From Lachnospiraceae bacterium (GTDB taxonomy: Bacteria; Bacillota; Clostridia; Lachnospirales; Lachnospiraceae): DNA of 64,000 nt. Within the stretch, counting starts at the first letter, position 1, and each line of letters starts with the position of its first letter. Below are positions 18,962 through 26,897 of this stretch, in pieces. The position numbers and the translations under genes were made by a program. The notes below the pieces were generated by a model. It did no database searches and was not told where the DNA came from. It saw nothing but the letters and a program-made list of their open reading frames with translations. The DNA lies in assembly GCA_017399445.1 (NCBI GenBank), contig JAFQCM010000089.1:62001-126000 (forward strand), given 5' to 3'.

Positions 18962-19976
18962 ATTTACGTTTACATTGTTTCTTCTAGTGCTGGCTGTGTT
19001 TTATGTGATGTCTGACAGCATGTTGGCGGATTTTGCTTTATCCACCGCCCTTTTGGTGGGATTATTTCTTTTGGGGCAGATGCTTTACATGAAGAAACAT
19101 GTAGAGGCTGTGGTTCAGATGTCAGAAAATACAGTTACCAGGGGAGATTTGATACGAATTCCTATTATTGTAAAAAATTCAGGGAAGCTTCCAATTACCT
19201 GGGTGGAAGCAAAAATTCGTTATATGGATTCCGATGGAAATAATTATAAGCCTTTAAAAATATCGGGAATGGTAGAAGTTAATGGAGAAGTACAGCTGGA
19301 AGGTTATTTAAAAACCAGCAACTGTGGTATTACCACTGTGTTTTTAGAGTATGTTTCTGTAAGTGATTATTTTGGCGTTTTCACAGGGAAATGTGCTATA
19401 GACAGCAGAAAAAAAGAAATCTTTGTACTTCCATGGACAAACGTACCTATGGCAGAAACTTTAGCAGAAGCAGGAGATTTTGCAGGAAAGTATGGAGAAG
19501 ATGTATATGAAACTTATGATGTAAGAGAATTTCGTGATGGAGATGATATACGTCAGATTCACTGGAAGCTTACAGCGAAAATGGATATTCTGCTTTTGCG
19601 AGAATACTTGAAAACTTCGGAAAGTGGAGTTATGATTCGTCTGGATATGGAAGAGAGAGAAGAAAAGAAAGTATTATCCAGAGCTGAGTTAGATTCCTTC
19701 TTGGATAAAGCATCTTCCTTATCCTGGGAAATTTTGAAGTGGGGAGTTTCTCATTTTGTGGTATGGAATCGTGGTGAGGATGAAATCACGATTTTTGTAG
19801 CACAGGAAGAACATTTTATTGAATATCAGATGATATTAGTTAGTACGGCGGTATGTGGCAGGGAGATTGATACTACATACTTGAAGGAGAAGGTTGTAAA
19901 TGAAGAAAAAATTCACACTATCCAGATGGACCTTGCGGGGCATGTCTACTGGGAAGATGGAACGGAAATCAAATAA
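18951..19976 (+). CDS. DUF58 domain membrane protein
   Basis: 341 residues. Two N-terminal membrane helices (about 5-45), then a beta-rich region and the DUF58 signature with GDDIRQIHWKLTAK. The C-terminal part has a vWA-like fold in family members. DUF58 proteins are the standard partner of MoxR ATPases and are usually followed, as here, by a transglutaminase-like membrane protein. The gene overlaps moxR by 11 bases and the following gene by about 35, indicating tight translational coupling. Confidence 0.88.
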   Translation: MKNKFTFTLFLLVLAVFYVMSDSMLADFALSTALLVGLFLLGQMLYMKKHVEAVVQMSENTVTRGDLIRIPIIVKNSGKLPITWVEAKIRYMDSDGNNYKPLKISGMVEVNGEVQLEGYLKTSNCGITTVFLEYVSVSDYFGVFTGKCAIDSRKKEIFVLPWTNVPMAETLAEAGDFAGKYGEDVYETYDVREFRDGDDIRQIHWKLTAKMDILLLREYLKTSESGVMIRLDMEEREEKKVLSRAELDSFLDKASSLSWEILKWGVSHFVVWNRGEDEITIFVAQEEHFIEYQMILVSTAVCGREIDTTYLKEKVVNEEKIHTIQMDLAGHVYWEDGTEIK

Positions 19977-22365
19977 TACCATACAGCCTGGGGATAGTCA
20001 GATTGTACAGCGAAAGGGGAAATATCTGTCTCCCCTTATTTGCTTTTTTGCGGATTTTGGTCTGTTGCTTTTAGCAGCAGAAGGAATTGCCATTGGCTTT
20101 TTAACAGCATTTGATTTTCAGTGTTATGGCTGGGTGATTTATCTGGCAGCAGCAGTGTTTACTTTGGCAATATCCATTTTTTTCTCAATTAACATTCCGA
20201 AAAAATTTAAAAGATATACTTATGCGGGAGGTATAGGGATATGTTTCTTGTTTGTAATGACTAATGGAGCTTTTATTAAACAGGGATTTGCTGATTGTGG
20301 CGTAGGAATGCTGACAGCATTTAATCTTCGATATCAAGGAAAGGTAGAGTTGGAAAGCCAGGTATTTTCAGCAGGAAAGATGACAGTATTCTTTTTGATA
20401 CTTATGTTGCTGATTGTTTTAGTACTGGCTTTTTGTACCATTGTGGTAACGAATGTGTTGTTAGTTTTTCTAATCGAGTTTCCAATTATTATGGCGATTG
20501 TTTTAATGGGAAACGATCTCAATGGACTTTCCTTATTGTTTATTGTGTTCCATTTCTTTTCCTGTCTGGTGGAAAGTCATGCCCTTTTTGGAAAAGAGGG
20601 AAAAAACAATATTAATCCGGTAGAAGAAGAAAAGAATGAACGATGTTTAAGATCGGTACAAAAAAAGGCAGCGTGTATCACAGCAGTTGGTATTACTGTG
20701 GCAGCTGTTATCAGCCTTTATTTGCTTATGCCGATTATGCCGGAAAAAATAGCAGGGATACAAAAGATAGGGGCCACGCTCCAAGGGCAAATCATTAGCA
20801 TAGCTGTTGAGTATCTTCCAATTATTACTGGTGGGGAATGGAATCTGAAAGTACAAACTGTTGGTGGTGGTGTGGAAGATGGTGGACTTGGTGAAGTAGC
20901 CGGTTACGCTCTTACCAATATTGAAGACTTGGTTGTGACTTCCACCATAGAACCCAAGGAAAGTGTTTATCTAAGGGGGTATGTAGGAAGTATTTACGAA
21001 GGCGATAAGTGGTCAGAACAGCAGGAAGAAATTTTTCAAAATGCTTCAATCTATTGGCACACAGATGGAGTTCCAAGTCTGTATGTACAGAATTTACCAT
21101 TTTTAAGACAGTTGTATGAAGAGGAAAAGGCAGGAACAGATACCTCTGAGATGGGAATTCTAACTGTGGAAAAAATGAATGCCAGTGAGACTTACACATA
21201 TGTTCCTTATTGTGCGTACTTAAATGAATATTATGAAGTCAGTGGCGGTGATGGAAGTGTTAAGGGACAGAATAAGGCAGCAGATGAGCTTTCTTATTAT
21301 CCTGTAAATACTTATGTGAAAACTATGGAAGGCAGAAGTACTGAGGAAGAAGAAGGTATTTTGGACAGAGTGGAAGCAGAATATAATGCTTATGTGACAC
21401 AAAATTATTTGTGGGTGCCGGAAGGATTTGAGGAACTGGAAGAGCAATGTAAGGATCAGGGTATCCGGGAAGGGAATATAGAAGAAATTATTCGTTATAT
21501 TACTACTTTTCTGGTGACTAATTATGAGTATAATATTCAGGTGCCGAGACTTCCAAAGGATAAGGATTTTGTTCAGTATTTCTTATATGAATCCAAGGAA
21601 GGCTACAGTGCCCATTTTGCTTCCACAGCAGTGTTAATGTTTCGAATGTTTGATGTACCTGCTCGGTATGTAACAGGGTATGTTGCACCTACCAATATTT
21701 TTTCCCAGGATATAGATGGTAATTATACAGCATTATTACAATCGGATAATTCTCATGCCTGGGCGGAGATTTATATGGAAGGTATTGGCTGGGTACCGGT
21801 AGAAACTACTCCTGGTAATATTGGAGTATTGCAGAATATTTATGGTGTTACTACAGAGGAAGAAGAACAGGAAGAAGAGGAAGCTCAGGTAATAGTTCAG
21901 GAAGAATTAACGGAAGAGGAACTGGAAAAGAAGGAAGCGGAAGAGCGTACTTATAATACAATCAAGGTTTATGGTGCGGTGGTAATTATCATACTTTTCA
22001 TAGGTCTTGCTTTATTCTTTGGAATCCGAAAAGGGTGTTATGAATTGAGAAAACGTGGATATGGTAGAAGAGATACTGCCAATGAAAAGGTTTTATCGCT
22101 CCTTTACATGGTACATGACACATTGCAGCAGGTAGGAATGCCAAAAGAGGTACGATCTACTTCGCCAGAATTCCAAAAATGGCTGGTGTTGTTGCTTCCG
22201 GATTTGTCTGAAAAGAAACGAAATGCAGTGGTACAGCTAGCATTGATAGCTGCTTATGGTGAACAGCAGGTTAGTGTGAGAGAGGTTAATTTTATGCGGC
22301 AGATTTATTTGCGGTGTAGATTGGCTGTGAGAAAGAGGAAGAAGAGGAAGAGGATGCGGCGGTAA
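19942..22365 (+). CDS. transglutaminase-like membrane protein with Cys-to-Ser active-site change
   Basis: About 807 residues, with several N-terminal membrane helices (within about residues 25-255), an extracytoplasmic transglutaminase-like core, a Glu-rich linker, one more membrane helix and a cytoplasmic DUF4129-like tail rich in Lys/Arg. In the core the usual catalytic Cys is Ser556 (GYSAHFAS; family GYC.. FA), while the His (NSHAWAEIY) and the following acidic segment (WVPVETTPG) remain. It may therefore bind or scaffold rather than cross-link. The start is uncertain: ATGs at 19900, 19942 and 19957 are in frame. 19900 has a fair ribosome site but overlaps DUF58 by 77 bases. Ends the MoxR-DUF58 triad. 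Confidence 0.82.
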   Translation: MSTGKMERKSNNTIQPGDSQIVQRKGKYLSPLICFFADFGLLLLAAEGIAIGFLTAFDFQCYGWVIYLAAAVFTLAISIFFSINIPKKFKRYTYAGGIGICFLFVMTNGAFIKQGFADCGVGMLTAFNLRYQGKVELESQVFSAGKMTVFFLILMLLIVLVLAFCTIVVTNVLLVFLIEFPIIMAIVLMGNDLNGLSLLFIVFHFFSCLVESHALFGKEGKNNINPVEEEKNERCLRSVQKKAACITAVGITVAAVISLYLLMPIMPEKIAGIQKIGATLQGQIISIAVEYLPIITGGEWNLKVQTVGGGVEDGGLGEVAGYALTNIEDLVVTSTIEPKESVYLRGYVGSIYEGDKWSEQQEEIFQNASIYWHTDGVPSLYVQNLPFLRQLYEEEKAGTDTSEMGILTVEKMNASETYTYVPYCAYLNEYYEVSGGDGSVKGQNKAADELSYYPVNTYVKTMEGRSTEEEEGILDRVEAEYNAYVTQNYLWVPEGFEELEEQCKDQGIREGNIEEIIRYITTFLVTNYEYNIQVPRLPKDKDFVQYFLYESKEGYSAHFASTAVLMFRMFDVPARYVTGYVAPTNIFSQDIDGNYTALLQSDNSHAWAEIYMEGIGWVPVETTPGNIGVLQNIYGVTTEEEEQEEEEAQVIVQEELTEEELEKKEAEERTYNTIKVYGAVVIIILFIGLALFFGIRKGCYELRKRGYGRRDTANEKVLSLLYMVHDTLQQVGMPKEVRSTSPEFQKWLVLLLPDLSEKKRNAVVQLALIAAYGEQQVSVREVNFMRQIYLRCRLAVRKRKKRKRMRR

Positions 22366-22502
22366 AAGCATAGATAAGCAGAAGGCACGAATGCAATAAT
22401 GAAGATATTTCTTAGAAGCGGAATTAGAAAATCCTATGGTATTTTCACCTACAGTGCTTTATCAGTATTTGATATCAAAGGAATAGTAAGTATTAGAATA
22501 AA

Positions 22503-22548
22503 AAACGGTCAAGACACAAGTAAAAAAAGTGTCTTGGCTGTTTTTTCA
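22503..22548 (+). terminator. Rho-independent terminator of the pilus/MoxR transcription unit
   Basis: A stem of about 15 bp with two G-U pairs (22503-22517 with 22529-22543) and an A-rich loop, ending in a run of T. The outer part carries AAA/TTT, so it is effectively bidirectional. Confidence 0.85.
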
Positions 22549-22566
22549 CATTTTACGTATATCCTC

Positions 22567-22605
22567 TTGACATTTATCCATTATATGATATTATATATCA
22601 TATAA
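22567..22605 (+). promoter_or_regulatory. padR promoter overlapped by a perfect palindrome (probable PadR operator)
   Basis: TTGACA (22567-22572), 16-base spacer, TATTAT (22589-22594). A perfect 11-bp inverted repeat, TTATATGATAT (22581-22591), TAT, ATATCATATAA (22595-22605), covers the -10 and start region. A regulator bound there would block RNA polymerase. The next gene is PadR, so autorepression is the simplest model. Confidence 0.7.
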
Positions 22606-22645
22606 TATAAAAAAACAAATAATATTATATTAGAAAGGAGAGGCT

Positions 22646-22972
22646 ATGGTATTTAATACAGGGTCCACACTCCTTGATGCAATTGTTCTGGCGGTTGTTT
22701 CAAGGACGAAAGAAGGTACTTATGGATATAGTATTACACAGGAAGTAAGGTCGGTGTTGGAAATCTCAGAATCCACATTGTATCCTGTACTCAGGAGGCT
22801 TCAAAAAGATGCCTGTCTGGAAGTGTATGATGAACAGCATGGAGGCAGAAACAGAAGATATTACAGACTGACTGATAAGGGGAAAACAGTATTGACTGAG
22901 TACAAAAGAGAATGGATTAGCTATTCAGAAAAGATAACTATGATGTTTGAAGGAGGATTGAAAGATGACTAA
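22646..22972 (+). CDS. PadR-family transcriptional regulator
   Basis: A 108-residue winged-helix repressor of the short PadR type. Visible motifs are LDAIVLAVVSRTKEGTYGYS (helices 1-2), ISESTLYPVLRRLQ (recognition helix) and GGRNRRYYRLTDKGK (wing), followed by a dimerisation helix. AGAAAGGAGAGG gives a strong ribosome site. It overlaps the DUF1700 gene by eight bases. PadR proteins of this class, paired with DUF1700/HAAS proteins, typically control their own envelope-stress operon; the palindrome in the promoter supports that here. Confidence 0.93.
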   Translation: MVFNTGSTLLDAIVLAVVSRTKEGTYGYSITQEVRSVLEISESTLYPVLRRLQKDACLEVYDEQHGGRNRRYYRLTDKGKTVLTEYKREWISYSEKITMMFEGGLKDD

Positions 22973-23699
22973 GCAGGAGTTTTTGGAAAAATTAAATAGT
23001 CTTTTAAACGATATTCCAAAGACGGAGCGGGATGAGGCAATTGAGTATTACCAAGAGTACTTTGAAGAAGCAGGGATAGATGATTTTGAAGATGTGTTAG
23101 GAAAAATTGATACCCCTGAAAAAATTGCAGTTACCATAAAAGCAGATTTGGGACAGGGCAATCCGGAAGAAGAAGCCTTTACGGAACGCGGATATTATGA
23201 GGGCGGTGTTTATAATTCCAATGAATTAATGCGAAATGGTGAAATCTCTAGGGAGTCCGGACAGAATCAGAACAATGGACAATATTATACGAAAGGTTCT
23301 GGAATCCAAAATGAAAAGGCACCAATGGAGAAGTGGAAAGTTGTATTAATTATAGTTTTGGCATTAATTACCTCTCCCATATGGGGCGGACTAGTAATAG
23401 GATTGGGCGGAATTCTTCTGGGAATCATTGCAACTATTTTTAGTGTTGCAGTTGCAGTAGTGGCAATTGCTTTCGCATTGTTGGTGGTAGGTATTATCTG
23501 TATAGTAGTAGGAGTTACGAAAATTGCAATAGCACCGGCAGCAGGAATTACCACTACAGGGATAGGACTGTTATGTTTTGGACTTGGAATTCTTTTTGTA
23601 ATTTTAACCGTATGGTTTTTCAGCTTTCTGCTACCAACCTGTGGCAGAGGAATTAAGTGGGTATTTCAGAGACTATCAGGCAGAAGGGAGAGAGCATAA
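22965..23699 (+). CDS. DUF1700/HAAS-type membrane protein
   Basis: 244 residues. The N-terminal 65 residues (TKQEFLEKLNSLLNDIPKTE onward, with DEAIEYYQEYFEEAG) form the all-helical HAAS/DUF1700 domain that accompanies PadR regulators. A polar Asn/Gln/Gly linker follows, then four or so closely packed Gly/Ile-rich membrane helices (about 120-235). In family models the HAAS part senses or binds partners and the membrane part anchors it. It overlaps padR by eight bases and its stop abuts the next ATG. Confidence 0.85.
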   Translation: MTKQEFLEKLNSLLNDIPKTERDEAIEYYQEYFEEAGIDDFEDVLGKIDTPEKIAVTIKADLGQGNPEEEAFTERGYYEGGVYNSNELMRNGEISRESGQNQNNGQYYTKGSGIQNEKAPMEKWKVVLIIVLALITSPIWGGLVIGLGGILLGIIATIFSVAVAVVAIAFALLVVGIICIVVGVTKIAIAPAAGITTTGIGLLCFGLGILFVILTVWFFSFLLPTCGRGIKWVFQRLSGRRERA

Positions 23700-24644
23700 A
23701 TGAAAAGTTTTTATAAAAACGCATTGATAATATCAGTCATCTGCATTATTCTTGGACTTGGAATGACCATTGTAGGAGCTGCAAAAGGCGGAATTGAATT
23801 ATTTAAACGTATGGTAGATACTGGTGAATTAAGCTTTTCCTATGGTGATAACACGATTGGAATAAGTGATGACAGTATAGGAATCATTTCCGGTGATGAT
23901 GAAGAATCTTATGAAGATGATGAAATTTATGAGTACGAGTTTGCAACAGCAGAATACAATATTGAAAATTTAGATTTATCTGCAGAAGCAACTACTGTGT
24001 GGATGGAATACAGGGATGTAGATACGTTCCATGTAACAATTGAAAAATCAGAAATTGGCGGCAGTCATTCCTGTGAGGTAAAAGATAATACCTTATATAT
24101 TGAAAGTTCTGCAGAAGAGGTGATGGATGTCATTGGAGACAGCACACCTCATGAAATTACATTAACTATTCCAAAAGGTTATATGTTTAAAGAGGCAAAA
24201 TTGTCTTTAGGAGCTGGAAGCATTGAAGGTGAAAGAATAGAAGCAGAGCAGATTTTGGCAGATATTGGAGCCGGAAACATGGAAATAGAAACCATGAAGG
24301 CAGGAAAGAATATAGAAGTATCCGTAGGTGCTGGAAATTTTGAAGTGGATGAAATGAAAGCAGAAGAATTGAAGATTAAGTGCGATGCGGGAAGAACTTA
24401 TGCAGAAGAAGTGGCAGTAAATAAAAATGTTACATTAACATGCGATGCAGGTTATGTCTATATAGAAATGAAGGAAAGACAAAAAAGCTATAATTATGAT
24501 TTGGAATGTGCTATGGGAAGTATTTCTATAGGCAATAAAACTCAAGGCGGAGTTGTTTTTAGTGACAAGATTAATAATCAAGCAGACAGAACTGTGAAAG
24601 CAGAATGTAATATTGGAGCAATAGAAATTGAATTTGATGATTAA
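23700..24644 (+). CDS. DUF4097 beta-solenoid-like membrane-anchored protein
   Basis: 314 residues with one N-terminal membrane helix (about 7-30), an acidic Asp/Glu-rich linker, and an extracytoplasmic DUF4097-type domain of repeating beta strands. Short Gly-based turns recur (LGAGSIEGERIEAEQILADI, then GAGNMEIETMKAG and GAGNFEVDEMKAE), about 20 residues apart, as in stacked solenoid rungs. It is third in the padR operon. The family is widespread beside PadR/LiaF/PspC proteins and is thought to act in envelope stress response; the ligand is unknown. Confidence 0.82.
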   Translation: MKSFYKNALIISVICIILGLGMTIVGAAKGGIELFKRMVDTGELSFSYGDNTIGISDDSIGIISGDDEESYEDDEIYEYEFATAEYNIENLDLSAEATTVWMEYRDVDTFHVTIEKSEIGGSHSCEVKDNTLYIESSAEEVMDVIGDSTPHEITLTIPKGYMFKEAKLSLGAGSIEGERIEAEQILADIGAGNMEIETMKAGKNIEVSVGAGNFEVDEMKAEELKIKCDAGRTYAEEVAVNKNVTLTCDAGYVYIEMKERQKSYNYDLECAMGSISIGNKTQGGVVFSDKINNQADRTVKAECNIGAIEIEFDD

Positions 24645-24662
24645 AATTAGGAGGAATTTATC

Positions 24663-24854
24663 ATGGGAGATAAGAAATTATATCGTTCAAACAATAACAA
24701 GATGATTTGTGGAGTATGTGGAGGACTTGGAGAATATTTAAATGTAGATCCAACCTTAATCAGACTGATATGGGCTGTTTTGGTTTTGGCAGCCGGAACA
24801 GGAGTTTTGGTTTATATTCTTGCAGCAATTATCATGCCATACCAGCAATATTAA
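24663..24854 (+). CDS. PspC-domain protein
   Basis: 63 residues, the minimal PspC unit: KLYRSNNNKMICGVCGGLGE followed by YLNVDPTLIRLIWAVLVLAA and a second short hydrophobic stretch ending IIMPYQQY. PspC proteins are small inner-membrane proteins linked to phage-shock or envelope-stress responses. TTAGGAGGAATT precedes the ATG. It is the last gene of the padR operon. Confidence 0.92.
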   Translation: MGDKKLYRSNNNKMICGVCGGLGEYLNVDPTLIRLIWAVLVLAAGTGVLVYILAAIIMPYQQY

Positions 24855-24874
24855 ACAAAAACAAGTTAGAAAAT

Positions 24875-24903
24875 GAATAAGAACTAAAATCAAGGTCATA
24901 CTT
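24875..24903 (+). promoter_or_regulatory. predicted sigma-G (forespore) promoter for the spore-protein gene
   Basis: GAATA (24875-24879) and CATACTT (24897-24903) are separated by 17 bases. The sigma-G consensus is GHATR, about 18 bases, CATNHTA, so 11 of 12 positions agree. Its position 26 bases upstream of a small acid-soluble spore protein gene makes forespore control very plausible. The -10 element is also the left arm of a 10-bp inverted repeat (24892-24901 with 24927-24936). Confidence 0.6.
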
Positions 24904-24928
24904 CTTATATAAATCTAAAGAAAGGGGT

Positions 24929-25129
24929 ATGACCTTATTTATGTCAAAAGGAAAGAAAAGTGAAAAAATAAAATTAAGTGAGTTAACACCGGAGGAACAG
25001 TTGAAATATGAAGTAGCAGAGGAATTAGGGTTGCTGCCAAAAGTATTAGAAGAAGGTTGGAAAAGTCTTTCTTCCAAAGAAACGGGAAAAATCGGGGGAA
25101 TGGTAAACCAGAGAAAGAAGAAATTGTAA
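24929..25129 (+). CDS. alpha/beta-type small acid-soluble spore protein
   Basis: DNA-binding protein of the dormant spore, 66 residues (or 62 from the second ATG at 24941, MSKGKK). The family signature is clear: LTPEEQLKYEVAEELGLLPK followed by VLEEGWKSLSSKETGKIGG, with the conserved E-L-G-L-L and G-W-x-x-L-x-x-x-E-x-G-x-I-G-G pattern. It is of the shorter SspF-like type. The E-T/S-G region would be the germination protease region in this family. The gene is monocistronic, behind a sigma-G-like promoter, with a weak hairpin (25127-25155) at its stop codon. Confidence 0.88.
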   Translation: MTLFMSKGKKSEKIKLSELTPEEQLKYEVAEELGLLPKVLEEGWKSLSSKETGKIGGMVNQRKKKL

Positions 25130-25155
25130 CAGTTTAGCCACACGCTGAACTGTTA
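25127..25155 (+). terminator. hairpin at the end of the spore-protein gene
   Basis: A 12-bp stem with one G-U pair (25127-25138 with 25144-25155) and a 5-base loop, starting inside the stop codon. Little T tract follows, so it may be a weak terminator or a stabilising 3' hairpin. Confidence 0.45.
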
Positions 25156-25167
25156 TAAGAAATTAAC

Positions 25168-25196
25168 TTGCAAATAGGTGAAATCATTGCTATACT
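25168..25196 (+). promoter_or_regulatory. predicted promoter of the suf/sms operon
   Basis: TTGCAA (25168-25173), 17-base spacer, TATACT (25191-25196) preceded by TGC (extended -10). The ATG of the ATPase gene is 30 bases downstream, so the leader is very short and no IscR-like site was recognised. Confidence 0.6.
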
Positions 25197-25226
25197 TTTA
25201 CTAAAAATGCAATGTGGAGGAAGGAT

Positions 25227-25952
25227 ATGTTAGAATTACAAAATATCTCTTATGATGTATCTGATGAAAAGGATACCAAAAAAGGGATTTTAAAAAATGT
25301 GAACTTAAAAATTGAAGACCGTTTTGTTGCCATAACAGGGCCAAATGGAGGGGGGAAATCCACACTTGCAAAAATTATTGCAGGAATTAAGCAGCCTACA
25401 AGCGGAAAAATATTATTTGATGGTGTAGATATAACTAATATGGGTATCACTGAAAGAGCAAACTTAGGAATCAGCTTTGCTTTTCAGCAGCCGGTAAGAT
25501 TTAAAGGAGTAACAGTAAAGGATTTAATTCGCCTTGCAGCGGGGGAAAATATCAGTACTGCAAAAGCTTGTGAATATTTATCTGAAGTAGGATTATGTGC
25601 AAGGGATTATATTGAAAGGGAAGTCAATGGAAGTCTTTCCGGTGGTGAATTAAAGAGAATTGAAATTGCCATGATTATAGCCAGAGGAACGAAGCTTTCC
25701 ATTTTTGATGAGCCGGAAGCAGGAATTGACCTATGGAGCTTCAATAACTTAATCCGGGTGTTTGAAAAAATGTATCAGGAGATCAATGGTTCCATTCTGA
25801 TTATTTCTCACCAGGAACGTATTTTAAACATTGCAGACAAAATCGTAGTGATTGCCAATGGTGAAGTGGCTCAGGTGGGAACGAAGGACGAAATTTTGCC
25901 GGAACTTTTAAGCAGCAGTGGAAGCTGTAAATTCTATAAGGGAGAGTGTTAA
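25227..25952 (+). CDS. SufC-type ATPase of a minimal Fe-S assembly system
   Basis: ABC-type ATPase of Fe-S cluster assembly, 241 residues. The start at 25227 (MLELQN) follows TGGAGGAAGG; an in-frame ATG at 25212 lacks a ribosome site. Walker A (GPNGGGKST), Q-loop (FAFQQP), signature (LSGGELKRIEIAM), Walker B (SIFDEPEAGID) and H-loop (ISHQ) are present. The E-A-G-I-D after Walker B is typical of SufC rather than transporters. The only partner is the SufB/D-like gene two bases downstream; there is no sufS, sufU or second sufD nearby, which matches the reduced SmsCB arrangement. Confidence 0.88.
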   Translation: MLELQNISYDVSDEKDTKKGILKNVNLKIEDRFVAITGPNGGGKSTLAKIIAGIKQPTSGKILFDGVDITNMGITERANLGISFAFQQPVRFKGVTVKDLIRLAAGENISTAKACEYLSEVGLCARDYIEREVNGSLSGGELKRIEIAMIIARGTKLSIFDEPEAGIDLWSFNNLIRVFEKMYQEINGSILIISHQERILNIADKIVVIANGEVAQVGTKDEILPELLSSSGSCKFYKGEC

Positions 25953-25954
25953 TC

Positions 25955-26872
25955 ATGGATGCCATACAAATGAATTTATTAGAGCAGGTAGCAGGACTGC
26001 ATGAAGTTCCGGAAGGAGCTTATAATATCAGGGCAAATGGCCAGGCTGCCGGAAGAAATACAACAGCAAATATTGATATCGTAACAAAAGAGGACAAGCC
26101 GGGGATTGATATCATTATTAAATCAGGTACAAAAAATGAAAGTGTGCATATTCCGGTGTTGTTAAGTCAGAGTGGATTAAAAGAAATGGTTTATAATGAC
26201 TTTATTATTGGTGAGGACTGTGATGTTACTATTATCGCAGGTTGTGGCATACATAACAGCGGTGACAGCGATTCAGAACATGATGGAATTCACAGCTTTT
26301 TTATAGGAAAAAATTCTAAAGTGAAATATGTGGAAAAGCATTATGGCTCAGGGGACGGAAAGGGAAATCGCGTAATGAACCCTACCACCATTGTAGAAAT
26401 CGAAGATGGTGGTTATATGGAGATGGATACCGTTCAGATTAAAGGTGTGGATTCTACTAAGAGAGTTACAAAAGCTACACTGAAAAATGATGCTACTTTA
26501 GTGATTAAAGAAAAAATTATGACTCATGGAACTCAGACTGCAGAAACAGATTTTGAAGTGAACTTGGACGGTGAAAATTCAGGTACTCAGGTAATTTCCC
26601 GTTCTGTGGCAAAGGAAAATTCCAGACAGTTATTTTTATCAAAAATCAATGGTAATAATAAATGTAATGGACATACAGAATGTGATGCCATTATTATGGA
26701 CCAGGCAAGTGTCAGTGCCATTCCGGAAATTACGGCGAACCATATTGATGCTAGTTTGATTCATGAAGCGGCCATTGGAAAAATTGCAGGAGAACAGATT
26801 ATTAAGCTGATGACTCTAGGATTAACAGAGGAAGAAGCAGAAGCTCAGATTATCAATGGATTTTTAAAATAA
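25955..26872 (+). CDS. SufB/SufD-like scaffold protein (short, SmsB-type)
   Basis: 305 residues, against about 465 for SufB, starting at 25955 (MDAIQMN), two bases after the sufC stop. It keeps the C-terminal beta-helix core and the family segments SRSVAKENSRQLFLSKINGN, CDAIIMDQASVSAIPEI and HEAAIGKIAGEQI. The N-terminal helical domain of full SufB is largely absent. It should pair with the ATPase to build or transfer clusters. Cysteines visible include those in CGIHNSG, NNKCNGHTEC; which one holds the cluster cannot be decided by eye. Confidence 0.86.
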   Translation: MDAIQMNLLEQVAGLHEVPEGAYNIRANGQAAGRNTTANIDIVTKEDKPGIDIIIKSGTKNESVHIPVLLSQSGLKEMVYNDFIIGEDCDVTIIAGCGIHNSGDSDSEHDGIHSFFIGKNSKVKYVEKHYGSGDGKGNRVMNPTTIVEIEDGGYMEMDTVQIKGVDSTKRVTKATLKNDATLVIKEKIMTHGTQTAETDFEVNLDGENSGTQVISRSVAKENSRQLFLSKINGNNKCNGHTECDAIIMDQASVSAIPEITANHIDASLIHEAAIGKIAGEQIIKLMTLGLTEEEAEAQIINGFLK

Positions 26873-26897
26873 ACATGCCAGCTAGGAGGAGACTTAA

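Noticed and set aside
22399..22605. 68-codon open frame after the transglutaminase-like gene
   Set aside because: It runs through a Rho-independent terminator, the padR promoter and the palindrome, has no ribosome site, and its composition is unlike neighbouring proteins.
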